Shown here piece after piece: positions 40,772 through 50,198 of a stretch of 64,000 nucleotides of DNA (position 1 is the stretch's first letter; the number at the start of each line of letters is the position of its first letter). The notes beneath the pieces were generated by a model. It did no database searches, was not told the DNA's origin, and was given only the letters and a program-made list of their open reading frames with translations. The translations under genes were made by a program, and so were the position numbers. Origin of the DNA: Enoplolaimus lenunculus (Eukaryota; Nematoda; Enoplea; Enoplida; Thoracostomopsidae); contig JASANG010003025.1 in the NCBI GenBank assembly GCA_030248215.1, forward strand, positions 1-64,000, written 5' to 3'.

Positions 40772-40987
40772 GGACCATGGAATAATCAGGGTGGAACATT
40801 TTTCTGCTGGACTGCAATAGAGTAAGCTTCAGCGTTAGACTTTAGACTTTACGCTTTGATATAAGCTCATTCTTATGCTTAGGCTTAGGTATATAAAGCT
40901 CATTCCGTCACGCTTAAGTTCAGGCTTAAACTTGGCCTTTAGAATATGCTTATACTACGGTTACATGCCCTGTTCTATACATTGGTT
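40772..40987 (+). mobile_element. MITE family F copy upstream of the filamin start
   Basis: GGACCATGGAATAATCAGGG to ACATGCCCTGTTCTATACATT, including GACTGCAATAGAGTAAGC, ATAAGCTCATTCTTATGCT and AGAATATGCTTATACTAC. It begins about 170 bases upstream of the filamin ATG. Confidence 0.7.
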
Positions 40988-41074
40988 CGGTTAGGTAACA
41001 TTTTGTACAGCTTTTAAATACCGTTACTACAGTCAGCTTAAATTAGAAAATTCACTACTTTCCTGAGCTACAAA

Positions 41075-41698
41075 CACTAGCAGATCCAGAGGGGCGGGCG
41101 GAAGGGCGTACGCCTCCCAGCTTAGAAAATTTTTCGTGATAAAATGATAAGGTTCCGCGTACCTTATAATTATTTCACTCAGAAAATCGGCACATGGCAC
41201 GGAGTAAAAATTGCGTTTCATAACTTTTGTCAGTCCGCATCTCAGTCAGAAATTTGTTCTGGCTGCAAATACCAAAAATTCCAAAAGTTTTCAACCCGAA
41301 AACTACCAAACCATTCACAGTTGAACAAATTTCGTATATATTTAAATAGTAAAAACGCTTCGATTTTATAGCAAATTTAAGCATTTTATTTGCAAAATAT
41401 TATAAAACCGTTAATATGGTGTATGTTTAGACAAGTAATAGTGTGAACAAAGATAACAACAAAAACAACAACAACAACTGAAGACAAGCAAACCTGCAGT
41501 GAAAAACAAACACGGCCTAAAGTTGTGATCAAACGCACTGCAGTTCAAGTACTCCGACGCAGATACAGAAATTGCTAACGGACTGCAGGTTGGCAATAAA
41601 GGAAGAAATTGTGACGTAGGTAGGAACGTTACCATTTTATCAGAAAAATTTCAGCCGGAGGCGTACGCTACTCAGCCCCCTCTATGGATCCGCTAGTG
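41075..41698. mobile_element. hAT-like element, 624 bp, no transposase
   Basis: Left end CACTAGCAGATCCAGAGGGG; right end CCCCTCTATGGATCCGCTAGTG, inverted. Subterminal GTACGCCTCC / GGAGGCGTACGC also pair. No clear target duplication and no long open frame. The ends are too similar to be chance. Confidence 0.6.
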
Positions 41699-41832
41699 CA
41701 AGTAATGCAGACAGCTAGAAAATCAAGACTAAGGTCGCAACACCGCATTCAGGGATGTTGGTAAAAATCAAATCTCTCATTAGCATTTTTACCTCAAACC
41801 CCAAAAGTTACCCACTTAGCTCCTTACACAAT

Positions 41833-41950
41833 GGGCAGGCCTATAGCAGGCTCAACTTGCTGGGAGGCTAAAAATTGTTGAGGAGGGGCACAGAAGTGTT
41901 TTGAATGACTTACAAGGTTGACAATTTCCTTGGGGGGCACAATGTTCGTG
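41833..41950 (+). mobile_element. MITE family A partial copy
   Basis: GGCTCAACTTGCTGGGAGGC...GAGGAGGGGCACAGAAG...GACTTACAAGGTTG; right part lost. Confidence 0.55.
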
Positions 41951-42129
41951 GATAAACCAATCTTGCGTGGGTATACTTTGAGCCTGGTAAAAAAATTTAG
42001 CTGACGTAAAGATGAGGGCCGGACGATTTTCCACGATAGTCAAGCTTAAAAGTTTTAGACTATTTTTTGTTTATATTTAAGTATCAATTTCTTTGAAACG
42101 TGCGGGCGGCGAAGACCGGCACAAGGTCC

Positions 42130-42290
42130 CTAACCAAGGGGGCAGCGGGTGCTCAACCCCCCTACGAAAAATTTGGCTCCACTAAAAAATTTTCAACCTT
42201 GCTTGTAAGTCATCAAAAACCCGTGTATGTTCCTGTCGGAAAATATTTAGCCTCACTAGCATGGCGATCTGCCTACGGGCCTGAAACTAC
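42130..42290 (-). mobile_element. MITE family A copy, inverted
   Basis: CTAACCAAGGGGGCAGCGGG...CCTTGCTTGTAAGTCATCAA...GCGATCTGCCTACGGGCC. Confidence 0.7.
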
Positions 42291-42553
42291 ATCGCAACCA
42301 TAAAAATTTTATATGACAAAGACAACATTTTCTATTTGTGGCCAAAAACAATATGATGCCACATGATATAAGCTTATGATACACAAAAAGCCTACTTAAT
42401 CGTCGTTTAAAAGTTCTGCTACACATTTTTTCAAACTTGAAAAAAGATACTAAATCCTAAATTTCAAATGAATGAATCAACTGTTTACTGTAAAAGAGTT
42501 AAAAACTCTCTCTATATACATATATATACATATATATACATATATACATATGT

Positions 42554-42670
42554 CAGGGAGCAAACGGAGTGAAAAATACCGGAGCCGGAGGTCAACGAAA
42601 CAGACCGAAGGCAGAGGTGATGCGAAATCAGGTAGTGGTTAATTAAGCAATTTTAGCCAACTGGACCCTG
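42554..42670 (+). mobile_element. Short hAT-like element in an AT microsatellite
   Basis: CAGGGAGCAAACGG to GGACCCTG, 117 bp, flanked on both sides by TATATGT-type simple repeat (42508-42553 and 42671-42720), which masks the exact target duplication. Confidence 0.45.
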
Positions 42671-42862
42671 ATATGTATGTATATGTATATGTATGCATAT
42701 ACTTACTATATATGTATATATAACAGTAATGGGTATATATGCGATCTTCCGAACGTTGGGGGCCTTACAGAACAGCGAATTCATTTGCTATTTTTGGTAC
42801 CGGATCGAAAACTTTTATACCGAACAAATATCAGGACATGTCAGGGTCGTAGTTTGTAATCT

Positions 42863-43082
42863 TGGCCCGTGTAAAGATGAGGGACGGACTGTTTTCTGCG
42901 GGACTGCAATAGAACAAGCTTAAGTAGACAAATTTTTTGCTTTGGCTTAGGCTTAGGCATAAGCTCATTTGTACGATTTGGCTTAGTCTAAAGCTTAAGA
43001 ATAATAAGTTCATTTTACGCTCAGCCTTAGATTTAGGAATATGCTTATACTACTGTTACGGCGTAATTCTATACGTTGTTCC
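42863..43082 (+). mobile_element. MITE family F copy
   Basis: TGGCCCGTGTAAAGATGAGG to GGCGTAATTCTATACGTTG, with GACTGCAATAGAACAAGC and GGCTTAGGCTTAGGC inside. Confidence 0.7.
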
Positions 43083-43498
43083 AAGTCCATGTCTCTGTGG
43101 CATTATTTCCACCCGGAAATAATTTCTCACATGCATTTCCGCTGCAAAAATAATATGTTTAGGTCCAATTTTATCCAATCAAAATTCACCCACGTGCATT
43201 TTCGCCCACACAAATCAACACTCGTTTATGATTGGTTGAACGTAAAAATAAACTTAACCAATCGTTAAACGGCAGCCAATTAAACGTCGGCGACAGTCAG
43301 GTCGAAGTCAGGATTTGAGAAAAAAGAATGCGTTTAGCTTTGGTTAAACTTTCAAAATCATTCGGTACTTTAGTAGTTTCCAACCGCACTGGAAACGTTT
43401 TGCTTTTACTTTGTCTTATCTTAAAAGTTCAAAAAGGTCCTCAAACCTTGAACAAAGTTCGACCTCTGGCCCGACTTCTCCGTTGCATTGAACTCTTA

Positions 43499-43718
43499 AC
43501 TGTAAGTCTCAGTGAGTTGATTTTTACTCAGAATCAGTTGAATCACTCAGTCTGAGTTACGATTTTAAAAACTCAGATTTCTGAGTCAGTAACGCTCACA
43601 CTGATTTAATTATTTGACTTACCCGGAATCAACTAAACTCAGAGCGGGAATCAACTCAACGCAGAGTGAGTTAATGTTTATTGTTATTAACTCAGAAGTA
43701 ACTAACTCTCTTTACAGT
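43499..43718 (+). mobile_element. MITE family C copy
   Basis: TGTAAGTCTCAGTGAGTTG to CTCTCTTTACAGTAA. The right end is immediately followed by the tail of a family F copy (43719-43799: TTGGCTTGGCTTAGG...TATAATACTGTTCCGACCC). Confidence 0.65.
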
Positions 43719-44060
43719 AATTTTTTGGCTTGGCTTAGGTTTAAGCTTAGGCTTAAGAATAGGCTTATAATACTGTTCCGACCCTGTTCTTTACATTTGC
43801 CGAACTCTTAGTAAAACGCTCAAACGAGTAAAATCTATAAAACCTGTTAATTTCTTCATATGTACATAACAGTGTGTAATAATTACAGAATTTGCATATT
43901 TGAAATATACAACCAGCAGGTAAAATATACAGCTTAACGTTAACCAGAATTAAGGTGCACAAAACCTTATTTTACGAACGCAGAACATCACTGAATTCAC
44001 AGGTGGTTTAAAAGGAATAAACAAAAGCGTACCCTAACACGAATCAAAACCAAAATTTTG

Positions 44061-44320
44061 GGCCCATGTATAGAACAGGGCCGGATCGTTTTCCGGCTGG
44101 GCTATAACAGAGTCAGTTTAAGCTTTAGACTAATTTTTGTGCTTAGGCTTAGGCTTAGGCTGCTTAGGCTTGGGAATAGGCTCATACATACGCTTAGGCT
44201 TAGGCTTAGGCTTAGGCTTATGAATATGCTCATTCTTACGCTTAGGTTTAGGTTTAGGCTTAGGCTTAGACTTAGGAATGTGCTTATACTACTGTTCCGG
44301 CCCTGTTCTATACATGGGCC
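44061..44320 (+). mobile_element. MITE family F, complete, with TTAGGC arrays
   Basis: 260 bp, ends GGCCCATGTATAGAACAGGG and, inverted, CCCTGTTCTATACATGGGCC. Flanking octamers AAATTTTG (44053-44060) and AAATGTTG (44321-44328), 7 of 8 equal. The middle is TTAGGC/CTTAGG hexamers in several blocks separated by GAATAGGCTCATACATACG-type spacers. Both strands are open through the hexamers (LRLRLRLR or SLSLSLSL), with no evidence for coding. Confidence 0.82.
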
Positions 44321-44337
44321 AAATGTTGTATCAAGAT

Positions 44338-44435
44338 ACAATTGTTAAATTGCGGTTGGCTTCTTGCTCGCTTCGCTCGCGATTTTTTTCACTGTTATAC
44401 ATCACACGTCTCCGCGGTTGGAAATTTCTGGATTC
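44338..44435 (+). repeat. Dispersed repeat copy
   Basis: AAATTGCGGTTGGCTTCTTG...ACATCACACGTCTCCGCG, the partner of 33955-34060. Confidence 0.55.
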
Positions 44436-44687
44436 GCCAAACGTGACGTGTTCGGAATTTGACGTATATATTTCTCCAACAACGTTTCTGCAATAATTAC
44501 AAGTTAATATTGTTCATAATTTAGACAAGAGTATGCAAACGGGTACATTTTGTGCTCAAAAAAATGTTCTCAGCGCGCATTGAGTTTTCGACCAACATCA
44601 TCTCAATTTAGGTTGTGTAGATGATTTGTGGGTTAAAATTTGGAATATAGTCTAGCATTTAATTGCATTTAGTAAGCGCAAAAAATG

Positions 44688-45410
44688 CACACACTCAAAA
44701 AGCATTTTCTGATATTCAAGAAATATTTTCTTAAATTCATGACAATTATGTCTTAATTTAGACTCCAGACTTGAAATTTTTCAGAAATATGTGTCTTAAA
44801 TTTTTAACACTTAAATGTCTTAAATTTAAGAGTCTGTTTCATAAACGATTGTCTTACATTTAAGAGTCTGTTTCATAAACGATTGTCTTAAATTTAAGAG
44901 TCTGTTTCATAAACAATTAAGGCAATATTTCTGAAATATAAGACAAATGTGTCTGAAATAAAAGACATGTTTTGCAAGATTTGTCAGAGAAGTTGCGTTC
45001 TACATTGAGAGCTAATTTCAACCAAATTTCTTGATTTTACAACCTAAGATACGTCCAAGAACGTAAACTTAGGTTGGCGGGAGCCTGAGCTCAACCCGAA
45101 ATATCTTTAAAGTTTGATTATTTATATGCTCTTTCAAGAATGTAAACGGAACAACTTTTTTTACATGCAGAAAAATCAGAAAATTAATCTTGAATATATT
45201 AAGACAATTGTTTCTTTAAATGAAGAAATCTATGTCTTACAAATTGGAAATAGTATATTCATGAATATAAGACATTAATGTCTTAATCATTTGAGACACA
45301 AGTTTCTTGAACGTTTAACGCTATAAAAGTCTGAAATATAAAACATTTATGTCTCGAAAATTTAAGAAAATAGGAGTTTTGAAATGTCAAGACAATTTAT
45401 TTTGTGTGTA
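44688..45410. mobile_element. 723-bp element of AAGA/TCTTAAAT motifs
   Basis: Left CACACACTCAAAAAGCATTT, right ACAATTTATTTTGTGTGTAG (inverted in outline). Inside, GTCTTAAATTTAAGAGTCTG + TTTCATAAACGATT is repeated three times in tandem (44815-44925), and related TTAAGA/TCTTAA words recur throughout. Non-coding. Confidence 0.55.
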
Positions 45411-45417
45411 GTTTATC

Positions 45418-45505
45418 GTCGCCATCCGTCACCGTGCGGTATTGAACGGTCAAATTGATCGCGGGCAATATTGCACGGTGACGAAAGGTGTCGAACCAGA
45501 TTACC
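45418..45505. mobile_element. MITE family B fragment
   Basis: GTCGCCATCCGTCACCGTGCG...GCACGGTGACGAAAGG with weak ends. Confidence 0.45.
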
Positions 45506-45547
45506 GCCACTATTATTACTGAAAACATATTTTTTTGCAGATTTATG

Positions 45548-45655
45548 CACTGTATACTCCAATGAGTTGATTTTAACTCAGAATGAGTTGAATCACTCAG
45601 TCTGAGTTAGGACTTTCAGAAGTCAGAGTTCTGAGTCAGTACAGCTCAAATATAA
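45548..45655 (+). mobile_element. MITE family C, left half
   Basis: CACTGTATACTCCAATGAG...AGTCTGAGTTAGGACTTTCA, then truncated. Confidence 0.65.
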
Positions 45656-45861
45656 TGACCAATTGATAAATAGTACTTTGTTAAAAATTCAATTTCAACT
45701 TAAAGTCGACGGGTTTTCAAGCCTTGCAACTACGCGGAACTTACGAGGTCGGATGTGTCGTCTTGTTTTTACAAACTGCTTCGCCCCAGATAACCGACAT
45801 ATCTTCAGACGCAATACGAGATTTGGCCAATGCTAAAAACAACGCTATAACACTTGTATAC

Positions 45862-46021
45862 CGCATATTCCTAAGCCTAAAGCCTAAACCAAAGCGTACG
45901 GATGAACCTCTACGTAAGCCTAAGTGTAAGCCTAAGCATAGGCACAAGTAGTATACGGCTTAAGTTTACTCTATTGCAGTCGCACGGAACGACGGCTCAC
46001 CTTTGATCTTTAACATGGACC
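45862..46021 (-). mobile_element. MITE family F copy, inverted
   Basis: CCGCATATTCCTAAGCC...TTTACTCTATTGCAGTCGCA...GATCTTTAACATGGACC. Confidence 0.65.
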
Positions 46022-46063
46022 AGAGAATATTGTGTTTTAAGAAATCTTTTTGCCGTCTCTACT

Positions 46064-46271
46064 AAGGGTTGCGCTATACTTTTTTGACGTGCCGCACCGA
46101 CCGGCGCAGCCCGTCACCCGCATGGCACCGTCCAGCTCCGTCCGTCACCCGTATGTATGGTACGCAAATAACTCACGTACGATATCGTATGGTGACGGAC
46201 GGTATGGACGGCGTCGTGCTGGTGATGCACCGCCACAAGCGGCGCCGGTCGTCAAGTATAGCGCAACCCTA
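46064..46271. mobile_element. MITE family B copy, complete
   Basis: AAGGGTTGCGCTATACTTTT to GTCAAGTATAGCGCAACCCT, 208 bp, with a central GTACGCAAATAACTCACGTA segment found in other long B copies. Confidence 0.82.
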
Positions 46272-46783
46272 AAAGTTACTGGTTGCGAGCGACTTTGTTT
46301 TGTGAAATTATGGTTTTTTGGTTGTTTTACAATTTCAGTTGTCTCCAACAAAAATGACACAAAAGTTGAAAATGCCTTAAAAGTTACTTATTTAAATTTC
46401 ACTTTTTTTGTCAAAATTAAAGTTCAACAGTGTTTGTCATTTCGCCGACTTTTACTCGGTTATTTATTTTTAAGAGTATTTTTTTCTAAATTTTAACAGT
46501 TTTGTTATTTTTTTGTGTCTATTTGACTCTGTTTGCTTCACTGTTTTGTGAGGATGAACGAAAAAGTTACTTAAAAATCTTATAATTTTAGCATTATTGT
46601 CGACTGTTTTTTTGTAATATTTTTGTCTTTAAGGTTGTATTATTGTATTCACAAACTGTGATGAACAAGTTTTTTAAATTATACTAAATGAAAGCTGTTA
46701 TTTCACGATTAAAAACGTTTTGCTCGACGAAGGGTAACTTGAACTGAAACATTTAGGATTAGCAATTTTGCAGACCATTTATT

Positions 46784-47003
46784 CACTGCAAAAAATGTTG
46801 AGTCAAATTTACTTTCTCCGAAATAGACTTTTCGAGATTACACAAACTGAGTCAAGTTCGACTCTGCCAGAGTCAAACTCGATTCACTGAACGACTCGGG
46901 TGAGTCGAATTTGACTCTGGATGAGTCGAATTTGATTCAGTTTTTGTAATCCGGAACAGTATATTTCGGAGAGAGTCAATTTGACTCACCATATTTTGCA
47001 GTG
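46784..47003. mobile_element. MITE family D copy, with duplicated right end
   Basis: CACTGCAAAAAATGTTGAG to CACCATATTTTGCAGTG. The last part plus flank (GCAGTGTACGGGCCTACTCATTGG) is repeated at 47040-47095, a local tandem duplication. Confidence 0.8.
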
Positions 47004-47279
47004 TACGGGCCTACTCATTGGTGTCATTAAAGCCTATTTTGGAGACAATCAATTTGACTCACCATTTTAGCAGCGTACGGGCCTACTCATTGGGGCCTTT
47101 GAATTTGTAAACCTTGACATTTTGAGGCATGTGGCTGTTTGGCGTATGATTTGGATTAGGATTAGGATTAGGCTTACGCTAAGTTTAAATCAAGGCCTAG
47201 GTTTAGGCTTAGGATACGTTCACAGAGAAGAGTAAACTGATAATTAAACAACAACAACAACGCAAATAAACAGGTTTCA

Positions 47280-47565
47280 AAATTAAGAATAAACGGATAT
47301 TGAATTATAAAAGTTTCAAGATTTATATTTTTTTGCCAGCACAATTGAGACATGCAAATATTTACAGATGCGGCCACTTTTTTTAAAAATTTTGAATGAA
47401 TTTTAGTATTTTGGTTTTAAATTGAACTGCAGTGTATTCCGATTGAGAAATTAATTGATTTAATATGTGATTTACGACCGATTAATATATGAGCATAAAG
47501 AATAGCGGAATTTCCGGTATTACAAGAACGGAACCGGGTATCCGGTTGCATCTTGCATGTATAGC
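47280..47565. repeat. Dispersed repeat, partner of 11895-12252
   Basis: CGGATATTGAATTATAAAAG...ATGCAAATATTTACAG...GGGTATCCGGTTGCATCTTG. Confidence 0.45.
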
Positions 47566-47819
47566 TCCTTTACAATTAACACGGGTCGTTTAACCGATAG
47601 ACGTTAATGATGTTTTACTGGCTTAAAATGGCATATCTTTTCATTCAGACCTTAAAATTTAGCTGAAACGCAAAATCCGCCTTATTTTATTATGTCGATT
47701 TCAAAACGCAAACTTTATTTAATACAACATTACAATCGCTACATTAAACTTGTTCAAAAACGCATTACAAAATGCAATACTGTCCAAAAACTTAAACTTA
47801 AATTATAGCAAAACTAAAC

Positions 47820-48125
47820 TTGAATATTAGTTTAAGTAAAACTTAAAATAGCAGCGTTGGCTAACTAAAATAGAATTATAAGTCTAATTTAGATTAGCAT
47901 ATTTTTAAGTTAAAAATGAGTTTAAGGTAAACGTATTTTTTGGTTTATGTATTAACAAGTGCAGCCCAGAAAATATGAGTATCTAAGGATTTATTAAGTT
48001 TAGCTAAAATATGAAATATTATATACGAGTTTAGGCGTTAACCTACCTGTAGTAATATTCTAGAAAGTTAGTTTAATGCTGTTGGATTAGCTTAAGCTTA
48101 AATCAAGTTAATCTTTTAGCGAGTA
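47820..48125. repeat. Dispersed repeat (TTAAGCTTAAATC type)
   Basis: CTAGAAAGTTAGTTTAATGC and TTAGCTTAAGCTTAAATCAA match 25015-25190; the whole is the reverse of 58125-58460. About 330 bp. Confidence 0.5.
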
Positions 48126-48302
48126 TTGATATGCATTGTGCAATTTATTTCAGCTGCAACTTGCAGCTGCCTTTGTACGTGCAATTTGCAGTTGCAAGTT
48201 TTTGCAGTTAATTTAATTCTGACGTATAAAATTTTGCAATAACCAACGCAACTAATTTAAGCGACTTGATTGGTCGTTTGCTTGCACAAAATTAATATAT
48301 AG

Positions 48303-48573
48303 CAGGGTTCTAACCGGAACCAGATTTTGTCAAAAGCGGCATCGTTATTGGAATCAAATTTTTCTGTTGGATCCGGAATCGGAATCGGAATCAAGTTTTA
48401 GTAATTCTATTAAAAAGTTAAAGGTGTATGACTTAATTTTTGTTGCAGTATGCCTATTTCTGTAATGGTTCACAGTTTCAGTAAAAATTGTTTATAATTG
48501 CTCTTCCGGAATCGGAATCGGAAGTCAAATTTTGCCGGAATTTTAGCCGGAATCAGAATCCGATGGAATCCTG
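48303..48573 (+). mobile_element. hAT-like MITE with perfect 8-bp TSD
   Basis: 271 bp from CAGGGTTCTAACCGGAAC to GATGGAATCCTG. ATATATAG is duplicated at 48295-48302 and 48574-48581. The interior has inverted GGAATCGGAATCGGAATC blocks. It interrupts a TGCAA-rich repeat. A related copy lies at 56203-56637. Confidence 0.82.
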
Positions 48574-48836
48574 ATATATAGCTATAGTTTTTCAGTGTTA
48601 TTAATTGCTACTGCAAGATCAACGGGAAAGGTTGTTATTGCTCTGGTAAGCTAGACGAACGATCCGCATTGAGGAAAACATGATATTGAAGTAAAATTGC
48701 AGATACAACTTTTTTGCTACAAAAACTTGCAAGTGTGAATAAGGCTAATGTTACAGAGTATTGCAAAATAAACAGCATTAATTTAACAATATGCAAATGT
48801 GCAATGTTCGGTGTACACCAGATTAGATATACTCCG

Positions 48837-48885
48837 ATGCCGCTTGTATCGAATGTGGCTCTCTTGCTCAATATTGCAACAGGCA
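48837..48885 (+). CDS. Candidate first exon of the EEP gene (weak)
   Basis: ATG at 48837 reads MPLVSNVALLLNIAT, signal-peptide-like, and ends ACAG|GCAAGT, the preferred context for a rare GC-AG intron. Its phase (1) matches the open phase of the exon at 49915. Against it: it lies inside TGCAA-type repeat, and a one-in-three phase match is weak evidence. Confidence 0.2.
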
Positions 48886-49095
48886 AGTATTGCAACTGCA
48901 GTTTATTGTAACATTTTCGTTGCATAATGGAAATATTACGCTTAGAGTTAGGATTAGGCTTATTTTGAATCTGCAGTTCTGAACTTATGTATTAATACTT
49001 GATCTTTAATTTAGCTGTTGTTTAGATCTTAGGCTAAGGTTAAAAGTTAGGGGTGAAGTTGTAGATTTTGTGCTTAGTAGTTTTGGACAAATGTC

Positions 49096-49460
49096 GGACA
49101 ATGTTACTTTTAGGGGGCGTAACAGTAGATTAAGCAGTTTTCTAAGCCTATGCCTAAGAGTTGCAAAAATGTGTTCCTAAGCCTAAGCAGCCTAAGCAAA
49201 AAAGTAAGTTAGAATCAAAACGTACTCTTTTATAGGCCTACCAGACTGTAAAAAAGTGGAATCGGAAACAGGCTTTTCCTGACTACACAAACTGAGTCAA
49301 ACTTGACTCCGCTAGAGTCGAATTCGATTCACTGTTGACTCTGGCAGAGTCAAAATTGACTCAGTTTGTGTAGTCAGGAAAAATGCCTGTTTCCGAGAGA
49401 GTCAATTTGACTCCCCATTTTTTACAGTGCAGACACCTGGACGCCCTTTAAAGTACATGA
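49096..49460 (+). mobile_element. MITE family F copy split by family D
   Basis: ACAATGTTACTTTTAGGGGG at the left, GACGCCCTTTAAAGTACATG at the right, with CCTAAGCCTAAGC inside and a family D insertion at 49245-49429. Same subfamily as 4010-4308. Confidence 0.68.
49245..49429. mobile_element. MITE family D, nested
   Basis: ACTGTAAAAAAGTGGAATCG to CCCCATTTTTTACAGTG, with inner TACACAAACTGAGTCAA and TTGACTCAGTTTGTGTAG inverted blocks. Confidence 0.75.
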
Positions 49461-49715
49461 GCGCAAATTTCAATTGTTTTAGGAGACCTGTCAAAGAATT
49501 ATTTGAAAATTAGCTATATTAATGTTAAAAAAACACTTAAAATGTTTACTTAACCAATATTTTAATTTAAGCCAAAATACCTATTTTAGAGTTTCGTGGC
49601 TTTTAAGTGTCGATTTCATACTTTTGATACTATATTTTGTGCATATATACTTTGCAGGAATCTATGTCAATTTGTGGCCCAACAACTTGCAGGTCGACAC
49701 TGTCATCAGCGTACG

Positions 49716-49826
49716 CCTGAACCTAAGCCTAATCCTAAACCTAAGCCTAAGCCTAAGTCTAAGTCTAATCCTAAGCCTAAGCCTAAGCGTAAGCCTAAGC
49801 CTAATCCTAAGCCTAAACGTTGATCC
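49716..49826 (+). repeat. CCTAAG hexamer array
   Basis: About 16 hexamers (CCTAAG, CCTAAT, TCTAAG variants), 90 bases upstream of the first secure EEP exon, without recognisable family F termini. Confidence 0.8.
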
Positions 49827-49914
49827 ATAAATTGTTGAATAGACGAAATTTCGGATTACATGTTGTCAGTCGACGAGTTGTAGTTCAACAAATTGTATCT
49901 GTACAATATTTCAG

Positions 49915-50198
49915 AACTTGTAATCGCCAAACGCAACGTACGAATAATATCATTCAATACATGGGACTCAGGGCGATATGTACAACAGGGTGACGAAAAA
50001 ATTGTACGACTCGTCGAAGATTTACAACCGGAATTTGCGTTACTTCAAGAAGTCAGCAACGATTTGTTAAGTTTATTTTTGCACAATTCAACGGCAACCT
50101 GGTATCCATGTCTTGGTTCCGGCGGAAATAAACTACAAAATGGTCCAGTGATTTTATCGAAGTTTCCGATTTATTCACAGTACGAGCACGCGTTAGAG
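49915..50198 (+). CDS. EEP gene, first secure exon
   Basis: Acceptor ATATTTCAG|AACTT, donor TTAGAG|GTAAGT, 284 nt, entry phase 1. No in-frame ATG before the domain, so an upstream exon must supply the start. Confidence 0.85.

Noticed and set aside
44058-44348. Leu/Arg-rich and Ser/Leu-rich frames through TTAGGC arrays (also 50825-51220 and 49522-49830)
   Set aside because: Hexamer arrays are open in several frames on both strands; they lie inside MITEs.
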